From Pleodorina starrii (Eukaryota > Chlorophyta > Chlorophyceae > Chlamydomonadales > Volvocaceae), in the NCBI GenBank assembly GCA_030267565.1, contig BRXU01000010.1, positions 2,352,501-2,416,500 of the forward strand: a stretch of 64,000 nucleotides of DNA, given 5' to 3'. The notes beneath the pieces are model-generated. The model did no database searches. It saw only the letters and a list, made by a program, of their open reading frames with translations, and was not told where the DNA came from. The position numbers and the translations under genes were made by a program. Positions 1-10,828 of this stretch are shown here, piece after piece (position 1 is the first letter of the stretch; every line of letters begins with the position of its first letter).

Positions 1-295
1 GTGTTGGGCCCTGGTGTTGGTTTCGGTTCCCTCCTCGGTGTCTTGGAGGTAGGGGTGGCCGTGTGTGCCGCCCGTGCAGCAGTGGCTCCTGGCCCCTTGC
101 TGCCCCCGTCCCTGTCCCTGTCCTGTCTGCGAGTTTAGGCGTTGCTTGGCTTTTTCTCTCTCCTTGGCTCCTTGCGGTGGTTTTTTGGGCTTCTTGCCAG
201 GCTGTTGCGGCTTGCCGGTCTTGCTCGGCTTGCCCGTTGGGCTTCGCTTTCCCAGTCCTTGTAACGTCCCTCGCAGCAAAAAAAAAAAAAAAAAA
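1..295 (+). mobile_element. ZL LINE copy 1: 3' UTR end with poly(A)
   Basis: The sequence matches the last ~275 bp of the ZL 3' UTR seen in other copies (for example 16690-16978), starting within the GGGCCCTGGTGTT minisatellite. It ends in CTCGCAGC followed by 18 A at 278-295. The element enters from the left edge, so its coding part lies outside the window. It interrupts copy 2, which begins at 296 on the opposite strand. Confidence 0.93.
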
Positions 296-1356
296 CAGCA
301 GCTGCAGCCCAGGGCTGGTGGGGTAGGCCGGCCACCCTCCCGGCCAGTCTCCCAGCAGCACAGCCGGCTGTCTGAAAGGCAAGTCCGCGGCCCCGGAGAC
401 TGTTGCCCACAGCTCTGCCAGCCAAACCCGAGCTGCGGTGTAAGCCCCGCACTCCAAGAAGACGTGGGTCAGGCTGGCGACATGCAGGTTGCCGTCCACC
501 GAGCAGCTAGGAGCAGAGCAGTGGGCACGCTGCGGCTGACCTTTGGAGGCCAGGTACACCCCGCACGGGAGCCGTCCATGGTGCAGCCGCCAGGCGAGCG
601 CCTTGGCCCGGTTGCTTGCGGGGCAGTCCCACAGCCGCTGCCAGGCCCGCCGGCGGTCGAGGGGAGACATGCCAGCCGGGCCATCAGCTGCCGGGTCTGC
701 CTCCGGGGCCGGCCCGGCGGGCGCCGACGGTCCGGCGGCAGCACCGGGGTCCTGCTGGTGCGGTGCCGCATGGCGGCTGCTAGGCTGGCTGACCGGGCTT
801 GCAGCGGCCGAGGGCAGTGATGGGGGGGAGGAGCGGGGCCGCATCCAGCCGGGGCTGGGCGTGGGGTTCATGGCAAACCACCGGCTGCGGCTGGGCGCTT
901 GCTGAGCCAGCCAGTGTTGGTGCCAGCGGGCCTCCTGTTGCTGTAGCTGGCTGTGCGGCTGCTCGGGCCACGCCGCGGGCATGAGGGGCTCCGTGTCCTG
1001 GTCCCGGCCCCAGCTGTGACCGCGGGCGGTGAGGCGGTGGCGCACCTCACTCACTGTGTAGTGGAAGAGGGGCAGCGTGCCGTGGCCGTGGCTGAGGGGG
1101 TAGCACTGGACCGAGTCCCAAAGCCCCAGCAGCTGGTATTCCACTGGCCATGAGGAGGCGCGTTGGGCCGGGGGCGCCTCGCTGTATCGCTGATGGTCCT
1201 CCAAGGTCCAGTGTCGGCGCGGCTTGCGGCCCGGCAGCACGCAGGCTGCAGGCCAGTCGGCGTCCCCTGCTGCTCCGGCCTGCTCGCTGTCTGGGGGCAC
1301 CAAGCGGCCGTTGGGCAGGACGGCCCACAAGACTCCCGTAGGGCTGCTTACCCGGC
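296..1356 (-). pseudogene. ZL ORF2, C-terminal part (copy 2)
   Basis: This is ORF2 downstream of the reverse transcriptase. The minus strand encodes the region ending in the zinc motif C-x4-C-x12-H-x4-C (AHCSAPSC ... LTHVFLEC), which resembles the zf-RVT domain at the C terminus of many L1-type ORF2 proteins. The last ~150 residues and the stop are missing because copy 1 inserted here. The reading frame continues upstream at 3871 across the inserted copy 3. Confidence 0.85.
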
Positions 1357-3210
1357 TTTTTTTTTTTTTTTTTTTTCTGCGAGGGACGTTACAAGGACTG
1401 GGAAAGCGAAGCCCAACGGGCAAGCCGAGCAAGACCGGCAAGCCACAACAGCCTGGCAAGAAGCCCAAAAAACCACCGCAAGGAGCCAAGGAGAGAGAAA
1501 AAGCCAAGCAACGCCTAAACTCGCAGACAGGACAGGGACAGGGACGGGGGCAGCAAGGGGCCAGGAGCCACTGCTGCACGGGCGGCACACACGGCCACCC
1601 CTACCTCCAAGACACCGAGGAGGGAACTGAAACCAACACCAGGGCCCAACACCAGGGCCAAACCCCAGGGCCCAACACCAGGGCCAACACCACGGCCCAA
1701 CACCAGGGCCAACCCCACAGCCCAACACCAGGGCCCAACACCAGGGCCCAAAACCAGAGCCAACACCACGGCCCAACACCAGGGCCAAAACCACGGCCCA
1801 ACACCCGGGCCAGCACCACGGACCAACAACAGGGCCCGTCACCGGAGACAAGCCCCAGGGATGGGCAAAGGCCCCAACAGCGACCACAGCGACAACACAA
1901 CCACAACCTGCACAACCTCAACAGCCAAGGGGCGAACCCTACACCCTGGGCGACAGCAACAGGAACAACAAACAAAACCGGGCAACCACCGCAGCGAACC
2001 AGGGCAAACGAGCCCCCCCCCCACCGGGGAGCACCAGAGAAAACAGAAAACCCACAGCACGCCCGAAGAGAACCCCGCACCACCGAAACCGCCTCCCAGA
2101 GCCACAAAAGCCGCAGGGACGGTGCCACACAAGCGCACCGGAGACAAACAACAACCGACCCCACCCTGGGGGCGTCCCCGCAAGACAGCAGGCCCGAAGA
2201 CACACCTCCCTCCCAAGACACCCCGCACCGCAGGAACCTCACTCCCACGTCCCCCCGGCTCCCAAGAACCCCCACGGGCGCAGCAGGGGCAACACTGCCT
2301 GGCTGGAAGCCAGGGCACAAGCGTGCCGGCGACAAGACACCCGCAGACCCCACCCTGGGGGCGACCCCCGAACCGCACCTGCCTCCCACGGCGGCCTGCA
2401 CCACACCAACCCTGCACCGAAGCCCCCCCGCCCCTCCCCAGTCCCCCCCCCGAAACCCTCCCCAGACCCCCCGGCGCCACACGCACCCCACTCCCAAGAA
2501 CCCCCCCCTCCAGGCCGCAGGGGCAGCACCGCCGGGTCAGAGACCAAGGCACGAGAGCGCCAGCGACAAAACACCCACAGACCCCACACAGGGGGCGACC
2601 CCTCAAGACAGCAGCCTCCGAACCGCACCTGCCTCCCGCGGCAGCCTGCACCACACCAACCCTGCTCCTAAGCTCCCCCGACCCCCAAGACCCCCTCCGG
2701 CCCCACCCACAGCAAGCCCCGCACCGCACCCCCCTCCCTAGGCAACCCGCACCGCACTCCCCCCACCCTCGAGGCCCCTCGCACCCTAAGGACCTCAGAC
2801 ACCGAGATCCCCCACTCCCAACACCCCGCTCACGACGGCCCCGGCTGCCCTGTCAGCTGAGCTGCTGCCTGGCTGGGCTGGGCGCTGATGGCTGACCCGG
2901 ATGGGGAGACCTGCTGTGCTGCCTGGGCGCCCCCGGCGGGTGCCTGTGGTGCTGGGACCGGGGCCACCCGGGACAGATGAACCTGCAGACGCGGGCTGCT
3001 GCCAGCCACCCGCTGCACGGAGCAGAGGACGCCTTCATGCGCCCAGGAGGCTTCGAAGGCATCCAGCCGGCCGGGCTTCAGCTGTGCTGTGATGTGGCCC
3101 CGGGGCAGCCCCGCCAGAGTGTCCTCGGAGAGCGCCGCCATGCTGAAATGTGCCCTCATGAGACGCTGCAGCTCCCCAATGACGCAGCCCACCACCGTGG
3201 CCGACGGATG
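1357..3210 (-). mobile_element. ZL LINE copy 3, 5'-truncated
   Basis: An insertion in minus orientation within ORF2 of copy 2. It opens with 20 T (1357-1376), then the complement of the 3' end CTGCGAGGGACG, the full 1453 bp 3' UTR (1377-2829), and only the last ~125 codons of ORF2 (2830-3210). It stops abruptly at 3210. CCGGC flanks both sides (1352-1356 and 3211-3215), the size of this family's usual target duplication, yet what follows is a recombinase fragment rather than copy 2. Confidence 0.9.
2830..3210 (-). pseudogene. ZL ORF2, extreme C terminus (copy 3)
   Basis: About 126 codons at the end of ORF2, closing with GQPGPS and a TGA stop. It repeats word for word the ORF2 terminus of copies 4, 5, 6, 10, 14 and 15. 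It has no start and no catalytic domain, being the 5'-truncated remainder of a retrotransposed copy. Confidence 0.85.
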
Positions 3211-3314
3211 GCCGGCGATACTTCAATAATCGCCGCAGGGGCAAGCGGAGAGGGAAACAGCCTCGCTCCATGATTACATGTTGGGGTGGGAGAGAGGGGA
3301 GGCGCGGGGTCCCG

Positions 3315-3870
3315 CTAGTACCCCAGGGCCTTCGATACCTTGAGCTTCGTGCCTACGCTATCGGCCAGGTATACCAGCATGGCCTCACGTGACCGCCAGC
3401 CCCCGTGGGCTTGAAATAACCGCTCATCCACACCCTGCTCGGCAGCCGCCGTCGCGCCACCCGACCGTAAGCTGTGCAGGCCAAACATGGCCTGCGCTTC
3501 CCCGTGCGTGACACCCATCCCTTCGCCACGGCTTTCAGCACGTGATACCGTGCCTGCGAATAGCCGATCGCGCGCCCATCCAGCGCCGAGGTCTTCCCGG
3601 CGCGGGCGGCTTGACCGTTAAAACCCTGAAAAAGCGGCTGGTTAGCCTGCAGGCCCGACAGCTTCAGGTACCTCTCCAGAAGGCCCACCGGGCAGGCCAC
3701 GCTCTCACCCCGAGCAATGTGCACCACGTTACCTTCCCGGAACTGGTCATTCTTGCGCTTGGCAATAAAGACGGCTGCATGCGTAGCGTGCAACTGCACG
3801 TCTCGCACTAGCAACCCTGCCGCGTCATCGTAGCGGAAGAAGCCAGCGAAACACAGGGCCGTGTACGCTG
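3315..3870 (-). pseudogene. Tyrosine recombinase fragment, YR family 3 (frameshifted)
   Basis: The minus strand encodes the catalytic half of a tyrosine recombinase of the eukaryotic retroelement/Crypton type. FAGFFRYDDAA holds the first catalytic Arg, followed by HSLRSGG (H-x2-R), HGGWRS and a Tyr in MLVYLADS, and the ending VSKALGY before TAG. A one-base frameshift near 3518 separates the N-terminal frame from the frame carrying HSLRSGG. The N-terminal half is missing: at 3871 the sequence returns to ZL copy 2. The ~100 bp at 3211-3314 looks like its non-coding 3' flank. It differs clearly from the two other YRs in the window. Confidence 0.85.
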
Positions 3871-4821
3871 CGAGCCATCGGGCGACAGGAGCCAGTCGGG
3901 CGCCGGCGGCAGTTCGGGGTCCAGGGGGTCGGCTGGCAGCAGTCTCCGCCAGTCGGCTGGGATGGCCCCAAGGACCGCCTGCATGAGGGGTTCGTGCTGG
4001 GTCATGGGCGACGCTGCACGGAGCTCGGCCAGGGTGCGGGGTCCCAGGTGGGCGGTCCCAGCCGGCGGGGTGAAGGGCTGGTCGGTGGCGGGGTCACGCA
4101 GGGCTGCATTGAAGAACAGGGGCTCATGCAGGATGGCACGCGCGTCCGTGGTCTCTGGGTAGGCCAGCCGGGTCGGGAGCGAGGAGTGGTAGGACTGCAC
4201 CAGGCTGGCAATGAACGTAGGCAGGCTGGGGGGCGGTTCCGCCGTGCCATACACCCAGCCCCACCCAGTGGTCCCATCCGGCCTGTACTCGTCGAGCAGA
4301 CCCCGCATGATCTGCTTCCATGGCTGCTGGCCGGGCTGAGCGAGCTGGGCGAGGGGCTTCGCATGCAGGGCGACCATGAATGTGTCGAGGTCGAGATGGC
4401 CGACACCGCCACAGTCGTGATCCTGGCAGGCGATCTCCGGGCCAGGCTTCAGCAGGGCCCGTCCGTGGCACACCAGGGACGCGTCTTCCTCCAGGAGCGA
4501 CCAGGCCACAAAGCCGTCGATATGCTTGCGGAGTGCCGCCAGCTGGGGTGGGGTGGGGCGGATGATGGAGAGGTGGAATGCCAGGGTGTTTCCCAGCATG
4601 TTTGGCCACATGCACCCTGCCGACGAGGCTGAGGCCGTGTCGCCGCCACACATGGCCGAGACGCTGAACCCGCTGAATTCTGCTGGTGTAGCAGAGCCGC
4701 GCGGCCTCCACCGGGTCCAGAGTGAGAGGGATTCCCAGGTGGCGTGGGGGTTCATCACCGGGAGTCGGGAAACTCGCACCAGTTGCGGCGTTGGGCCCCA
4801 CCACCGGCTCGTGGGGCCACC
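3871..4821 (-). pseudogene. ZL ORF2, post-catalytic RT segment (copy 2)
   Basis: It continues the ORF2 frame interrupted at 1356. It encodes the thumb/connection region after the catalytic motif (HLGIPLTLDP, RIQRVQRLGHVWRRHGL) down to the segment before the zinc motif. The catalytic HADD block is missing because of the deletion at ~4821, where a 7-nt filler joins it to mid ORF1. Minor differences from copy 12 suggest some decay. Confidence 0.8.
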
Positions 4822-4827
4822 GGCGCC

Positions 4828-5474
4828 ACCATGCCTGGCCATCAGCCATCCCAGGGGAGGAAGGGCTGAGGGCAGCCGAGGCAGGGCTGGGGGCTGGGGG
4901 CCCTGATCCCGCCGTGGAGGGGGTGGGTGGGCCAGAGGGGTGGGCCACCGGCGGCCGGGGAGCCTGGGCTGGTGCGGGCAGGGGGCCCGGGCTGCCGCCT
5001 GCTGCCATCACAGCCACCCCCACGGCAGCCGGCCTCCCGAGGGCCGGGGCGGCTGTTGGTGCGGGCTCGGCGGCTGGGTGAGTGCCGTCCCCTGCTGCTG
5101 GTGCGCCGGGCGCCGCCTGCACCGCTGGTGGGGGCCCTGCGGCGGGCGCTGGTGGTGGTTCGGCCGCGGGAGCTGCTGGTGAGTCGGTCACTGGCGCGTC
5201 CCTCAGAGGACAGGGCAGTCCCTGGAAGCTCCCGCTGGACCTCAGCACGCCAGGCTGGCAGCTGCTGGGCGGGGGCGATCTCCCATGAGGTGGTGGCGCC
5301 CCCCGGGGCCTGCTTGCGAGCCCGGACTGAAGCTGGCAGGCTGGCCGTGAGGGAGGCCGCATACCGAGCGGACCGGGGGAGCTGACCGGTGGAGGCCGCA
5401 CAGCGTGGGGGACCCTGGGGGGCGGCGTGCAAAGCTGCCACCGGCAGTCTGCGAGGCCGTGGGCCAACAAACAT
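4828..5474 (-). pseudogene. ZL ORF1, internally deleted (copy 2)
   Basis: ORF1 starts at the ATG complementary to 5472-5474 (MFVGPRPRR...), as in intact copy 13. After ~90 codons it jumps at ~5205 from the ELHTG region directly to RDAPVT, sharing GAG at the joint and skipping the putative RNA-binding segment. It ends at ~4828 in the Pro/Ala-rich region. The deletions have no GT-AG borders, so they are not spliced introns. Confidence 0.8.
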
Positions 5475-5569
5475 GAGGGCGGGCTGTTGCTGATGCTGTT
5501 GCTGATGCTGCACTGGCTGTTGCTGCTGCTGCGGCGTGCTGATGTTGATACTGCTGTTGCTGGTGTTGC

Positions 5570-5604
<35 letters not shown>

Positions 5605-6582
5605 GTTCTGCTGCTGAAGCTGCTGCTGCAGAGCCCCCAACTCTGCTGCTAGGGGCCCGTCCCAGGAGAGCAGGCGGGGGACTTGCACTCCTCCCTGCCT
5701 GCACCCTGGCTCTGCGGGAGCTCCTCGAGCGCCTGAGGCCGTCTGGTCGGTCTGTACTGAGCTGCAGAGCAGCTGAGCTGGACAGGGCAGCAAGGGCACA
5801 CCGCACAGGCAAAGCACCCCACCTGCACCCCGAAGCCCACCCCTGCACCCACAGGGCACCCCAGGCACGAAGCAGCACCCACCTACACAACAAGAGCAAG
5901 CCTCACCCCACCGAGGACAAGCCACCCAAAGCAGGCAGAGGAAGAACCCCTCGCCGGGCAGCCAAGACACCCACCAACAGAAGAAACCAACCCCGCACGG
6001 AAGAAACCAACCCCTGGCCCTGCCAGAAACCGACCGCCAGGCCTGAAGATGTCAAAGGAAACTCCACAGGCCGCTAGGCTCCAAGCGCGGGCTCCACGGA
6101 AGTCGTCCAGCACCACAGCTCCACGATGTCGTCCACCACGAGCGACCGGAAGGCCAACCGCGCAAGACGCCCGAGAAAACGTCGCTAAAAAGAGGCTTAG
6201 CTGCAAGCTTTCGCAGCGCCGGCTTGGCGCCGCGTCAGGCTGGAAGCACGAGGATGATTGCTGCGCGCGCCGAGGGCGCACTCCGAGAAGACGCGCAATC
6301 CGCACGCCCAGTTCCACGAAAAGAAGAAGGAGAAGAACAAAGAGAGTAGGCGTGCTGTGCGCCCTGATTGGAGCGCCGAGTCCTGGAGTCGCCGGTCCGA
6401 TGGCGGCTGCGGCGACAAGAGAGAAAACCGCCGCTGCCGCGGGTCGCGCCGCTGAAGCAACCAAACGAAAAGAAGCAAAATGTCCTAAAGGAAAGCGGGA
6501 AGCGCGCAGCCTGTTGTTGAAGTTGCAGGTGCTGAGTGAGGCATTGCCAGCAAACAAATGTCGACGAGGTGTTGGAGTAGCT
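5475..6582 (-). promoter_or_regulatory. ZL 5' UTR (copy 2) with CAG tract
   Basis: This 1108 bp leader has exactly the same length in copies 2, 12 and 13, indicating a defined transcription start or element end at AGCTACTCC. About 40-150 bp before the ORF1 ATG lies an interrupted (CAG)n/(CAA) tract. By analogy with other LINEs it should hold the internal promoter, but no core promoter motif is obvious. Confidence 0.6.
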
Positions 6583-6616
6583 TAAGCTATAAGCTATAAG
6601 CTATAAGCTATAAGCT
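6583..6616. repeat. 9-bp tandem repeat (TATAAGC-rich) at ZL 5' end
   Basis: About four units of AGCTATAAG lie directly against the 5' end of ZL copy 2. The same repeat adjoins the 5' end of copy 13 (58964-58993) although the flanking DNA there is different, so it belongs to the insertion rather than to the target. Confidence 0.85.
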
Positions 6617-7472
6617 CTGCCACCTGGGGCGTGGGGACACGTACGACGAGCTGTCGTGCACGGGGAACCCCTGCCACTCCGTTGACGTGCAGCTCTACCG
6701 ACGGGGGCTCACCCGCGGGGCCGTCGGTGAGGAGGAGGTGTCCGCCGTGCCCCTGACCTACGCCAAATATCGGCGGCTCATCCACTATCTGCGCGGGCAG
6801 ATCCGCCTGGCTGTCGCGGTGACGCGGCTGCTGCTCTTACGTGACCTGGTCTGTTTCCTCCTTATGTGGGAGACGGCCACGCGGGGTCACGACTGCGGGA
6901 AGCTGCAGCTGACCGATTTCCGAGACCCCCGGAACCCCCAGCGGGCCTACGGTGGGTTTCCCCTGCCCCTGCCCGGGGGCCCCGGTGGGTACCCTGACGG
7001 GTTCCGGTTGTTGCTGTCGCAGCTGGGCACCAAGACGTACCAGGGGGTGCGTGCGCCGCCGGTGATGCTGGAGCCCAACGCCGCACCGGAGATGTGCCTG
7101 GTGCGAGCCCTGGCGGAGTACCTGCAGGCCTGTGGGGCCCCCGGTGCGCCCCCAGGCAGTGGGCTCACCGGCTACCTGTTCCGGCCGCTGCGGGCCGACC
7201 ACACCGGTTTTCGTGAGGCGCCTCTTGGGAGCTCAGGGCTGACCTACCGCTTGCGGCAGCATCTGCAGCAGGCCGGTCTGTACGGCGGGGAGACCTCCCA
7301 CAGCTTCCGCCGGGGTACTCTGCAGCACATGGAGGCGAACGGGGCGGAGACCGCCGCCATGCTAGCCCGCGGTCAGATGCGCCAGACCGCCACCCTGCAG
7401 CGGTACTTGGACCCCCTGCGGCACCTCCCAGTGGCGGCGCCGGGGGTCACCTCGGACGGGTCCAAGGGTTGA
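6617..7472 (+). pseudogene. Tyrosine recombinase, YR family 2 (5'-truncated)
   Basis: An open frame of ~285 codons runs from the boundary with the 9-bp repeat to the TGA at 7470-7472. It carries the landmarks of a DIRS/Crypton-type tyrosine recombinase: WETATRGHDCGKLQLTDF with the first Arg, SHSFRRG (H-x2-R), then QRYLDPL with the nucleophilic Tyr. The usual His/Trp before the Tyr is not evident (ARGQM). No ATG is visible in frame at the start, so the 5' end is probably lost to the LINE junction. The following ~110 bp (7473-7582) is non-coding. No RT accompanies it. Confidence 0.75.
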
Positions 7473-7582
7473 GGCTGCCTTGCTGCGCCCTGGCTGGTAG
7501 TGGTGTATAGGGGTATGTGGCTGGGGCGGGCGCTGCTGGTCCGTGTGAAGGGTGCGTCGCTACCGGGCCGGGCAGGCGGGCG

Positions 7583-9798
7583 GCCGGGTGGCCCCCAAGC
7601 TGATGTTAGGGGCCGCCGCCCCCCGGGAGGCGGCCGATGAAGCGGTGTGGGAAGCGTGGTGCAATGCAGCCGTCCAGGCCGCCATGAACGCCAGCCCAGG
7701 CACTTTCGTCAGCATCAACCTCCTCGGCCAAGGGCGCCACCGGGGGGTGGTGCTGAACCCAGCACCCGGCCTGCGAGCAGAGAACGCGGCGGGGGCATTC
7801 CTCCGACGGTCCTCGTTACCAGTCGATTTCCAGGGGACGACCATCGAAGTCGCGGTGCAGCCGTACTACAACCTGGCCCGACCGCACAGCCACAAGCTCC
7901 TCATCAAAGGGCTCCCCGGCACTTATGCCCTCGAAGGGGTCACGGGGGCCTTGCTTAGCTGTGCAGGCCTGGCAGCTACCCCCTCCCAAGGGCAGGACCT
8001 GGTTGTGGGGGAAGTCCTGGGCGACGGCATGACCCGCTCCGGTACGCCAGGCGCCCTGCCTGATGCATCCCACCTGGTCGCCTTCGTGGCCGCTCCGCCG
8101 TCGGACCCCAACCTCCTCTCCCTCCCTCGGTCGTTCTTGATCGACCAGCTCACTGTCCGCATCTCCGTGTTCGACATGAGGGACGCGCCAGTGACCGACT
8201 CACCAGCAGCTCCCGCGGCCGAACCACCACCAGCGCCCGCCGCAGGGCCCCCACCAGCGGTGCAGGCGGCGCCCGGCGCACCAGCAGCAGGGGACGGCAC
8301 TCACCCAGCCGCCGAGACCGCACCAACAGCCGCCCCGGCCCTCGGGAGGCCGGCTGCCGTGGGGGTGGCTGTGATGGCAGCAGGCGGCAGCCCGGGCCCC
8401 CTGCCCGCACCAGCCCAGGCTCCCCGGCCGCCGGCGGCCCACCCCTCTGGCCCACCCACCCCCTCCACGGCGGGATCAGGGCCCCCAGCCCCCAGCCCTG
8501 CCTCGGCTGCCCTCAGCCCTTCCTCCCCTGGGATGGCTGATGGCCAGGCATGGTGGCGCCGACCCCAGCTGGTGGAGGCCCCGGACGGCCCCAACAGCCT
8601 CCCAGCTGTGTTGCGGACCATCCAGGATGCGCAGAACCGGCGTCTGTCCCCATACCCCCGGGCCGGGGTTGGCGCCAACCCCCAGGGCTGGGGCCCCGAC
8701 TCCACTCCCATCGGCGGCACCTTCTCCCCTCCCGCGGCTGAGCCGGCCACGCTGGCGGCCCCCCCAGGGGCCCACCAGGGCAGCCCCAGTGGGACCCCCC
8801 ACCAGGAGCAGCAGGGCCCCTCCAGAGCCCCCACATCTCCCCAGGCCGGCAGCACCGGGCGGTGGTGGCGACAACCGGACGCCTTCACCCGCCACCACCA
8901 GCCCCTCGACCCCACCTCGGCCAGGGGCGGGCCCACGCTGACCCAGCCACCGCCCCAGGCTCCACCCACAGGCACGGCTGGCCACCACGGCCCCGGGGGG
9001 GACGGGGGGCCCGAGCTGCCCCCCCAGCTGACGCCCAGCCCCGGCTGGGCAGCTCACGGCCCGCCACCCCAGCTGGCCGCCCACAGCCCCACAGCGCAGG
9101 CCGCCAGCCCTCCACACCAGCCCCCGCCGGGCCCCAGCACTGCCCCGGGCCTGGGACTGCCGACCGCGGAGCTCGACGTGCTGCGGGCCGCTAGCTTGAT
9201 CACAGCCACGCCCAGCCAGTGGGTCCCCCCCGCAGACACCCTTGCGGCTGGGTACCACGACCAGTTCGTGGACTACTTCGCGGCATGCCCCCACCCCGCC
9301 TGCTCGTCCATCGCCTTCCAGGCGGTTCTGCGAAAGCTCTTCATCCGCCACCACCCCCGACTGGAGTCTCCGGAGCTCGTCGATCCCCGCCCCGTCGTGG
9401 TCGCCTTCTGCCGCCGGGCACTGCACCAGCTGGACCTGTCACCCCCAGCGCCCCTCGGCGCAATGGAACTGGACGCCCTCCTCCTGCGCGAGAACCACAG
9501 CTATCTGTCCCCACGGTGCCCGCATGTGCAGCCCGAGGTGCTGGCAGCGGCCCAATCCGCCCTGGAGCCCGCCCTCCAAGCTCAGACCGGCAATCGCAGC
9601 TCTGCCGGCGCATTTCTGAAGGTCTACCACGACCATCTGCGCTCCCTGGCCCCATTCCTGCCGGGCCTGCACCCCACCCCCGGGCACGTGCACTCCTTCA
9701 TTGTCGCTGCTCTGGGCCAACTGCAGCAGGCCCGAACCCAAATCGCCCGCCACGACGGCCGCCCCTCCCGACGGGCGGCGCGTGGCGCGCAGCCATGA
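7583..9798 (+). pseudogene. ZL ORF1 protein, N-terminally truncated (copy 4)
   Basis: About 738 of the 834 residues are present: a conserved domain containing SHKLLIKGLPGTYALEG (weakly RRM-like in outline), a long Pro/Ala-rich central linker, and a conserved C-terminal domain with HHPRLESPELVDP and a basic end RRAARGAQP. L1-type ORF1 proteins bind the LINE RNA; that role is inferred by position. The stop TGA (9796-9798) overlaps the ORF2 ATG (9795-9797) as ATGA. Confidence 0.8.
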
Positions 9799-10828
9799 GG
9801 ACCGACGGGACCGCGCCCACCTTCAAGCTCCTGACCGTAAACGTCAATGGGCTTGGGCGGGCGCGAGCCTCCAGGCTGCTCTGCTACCAGCAGCAGGTCG
9901 CAGGCAACCCGGATGTCTCCTTCGTACAGGAGGCGAAACTGGGCAGCAAAGCAGCACTGCAGTCAGTTTTACAACGAGGCAGCGGCCCGGGGGCCCCCTG
10001 GCGGGGCAAATGGGGTTACAGCCCGGGGACGGACCTCAGCTGTGGGGCAGCCATCCTGGCGCGGCCAGGGATCAGCCTGCCTGGCTGTGTGCAGCACCCG
10101 TACACCTCGGACACTGCCGGCCGTGTCTGCTGCTGGGACTGGGATGTCCTCCACCTTCGCCTACGCCTCCTATGCATCTACGCCCCGTCGGTGGCCGCCA
10201 GCCGCCCAGAGTTCTTCCAAAGCCTGCAGCCATACCTCGAGACAGACCGCCTCATTCTGCTTGGAGGGGACCAGTCTCCGGGGCCGCGGACTTGCCTTTC
10301 AGACAGCCGGCTGTGCTGCTGGGAGACTGGCCGGGAGGGTGGCCGGCCTACCCCACCAGCCCTGGGCTGCAGCTGCTGTGGGCAGCCCTTCGAGCCACTT
10401 GGCTGTGGGCGGTCTGGGGCCACTACCACAGGGCGGAGCCTGATGACCATCCGTCGGCCACGGTGGTGGGCTGCGTCATTGGGGAGCTGCAGCGTCTCAT
10501 GAGGGCACATTTCAGCATGGCGGCGCTCTCCGAGGACACTCTGGCGGGGCTGCCCCGGGGCCACATCACAGCACAGCTGAAGCCCGGCCGGCTGGATGCC
10601 TTCGAAGCCTCCTGGGCGCATGAAGGCGTCCTCTGCTCCGTGCAGCGGGTGGCTGGCAGCAGCCCGCGTCTGCAGGTTCATCTGTCCCGGGTGGCCCCGG
10701 TCCCAGCACCACAGGCACCCGCCGGGGGCGCCCAGGCAGCACAGCAGGTCTCCCCATCCGGGTCAGCCATCAGCGCCCAGCCCAGCCAGGCAGCAGCTCA
10801 GCTGACAGGGCAGCCGGGGCCGTCGTGA
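9795..10828 (+). pseudogene. ZL ORF2, endonuclease start fused to C terminus (copy 4)
   Basis: The start gives MRTDGTAPTFKLLTVNVNGL, followed by FVQEAKL, AILARPG and IYAPSVAASRPEFF: the first half of an apurinic/apyrimidinic-type endonuclease. Just after LLGGD (10273) it joins VSGAADLPF near the ORF2 end, in another frame, deleting the rest of the endonuclease and the whole RT. The C-terminal part then reads to the stop at 10828. It is inactive. Confidence 0.85.

Larger units (their letters stand above)
296..6582 (-). mobile_element. ZL LINE copy 2, 5'-complete, internally deleted, split by copy 3
   Basis: Read on the minus strand, this copy runs from an apparently complete 5' end (6582, sense start AGCTACTCC) through the 5' UTR, a shortened ORF1 and part of ORF2 to 296, where copy 1 cuts it off. 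ORF2 is split between 1356 and 3871 by copy 3 plus a YR fragment; the two sides rejoin exactly as in the uninterrupted copy at 31990-32010. Two internal deletions, near 4821 (RT joined to mid ORF1) and 5205 (ORF1 to ORF1 with GAG microhomology), remove the endonuclease and half of ORF1. It cannot encode functional proteins. Confidence 0.9.

Noticed and set aside
1224..2741. Long Pro/Gln/Thr-rich ORFs (and Gly/Val/Trp-rich ones on the other strand) in each LINE 3' UTR
   Set aside because: All frames stay open over the same non-coding UTR, they run through poly(A) tails, and they lie after the ORF2 stop.
5200..5210. Spliced intron explaining the ORF1 deletion
   Set aside because: The removed segment has no GT-AG borders; the joint shows GAG microhomology. 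The other deletion joints also lack splice signals.
5519..5635. Poly-Gln protein encoded by the CAG tract
   Set aside because: The tract lies in the LINE 5' UTR; the Gln frame is not in phase with ORF1, whose ATG follows it.
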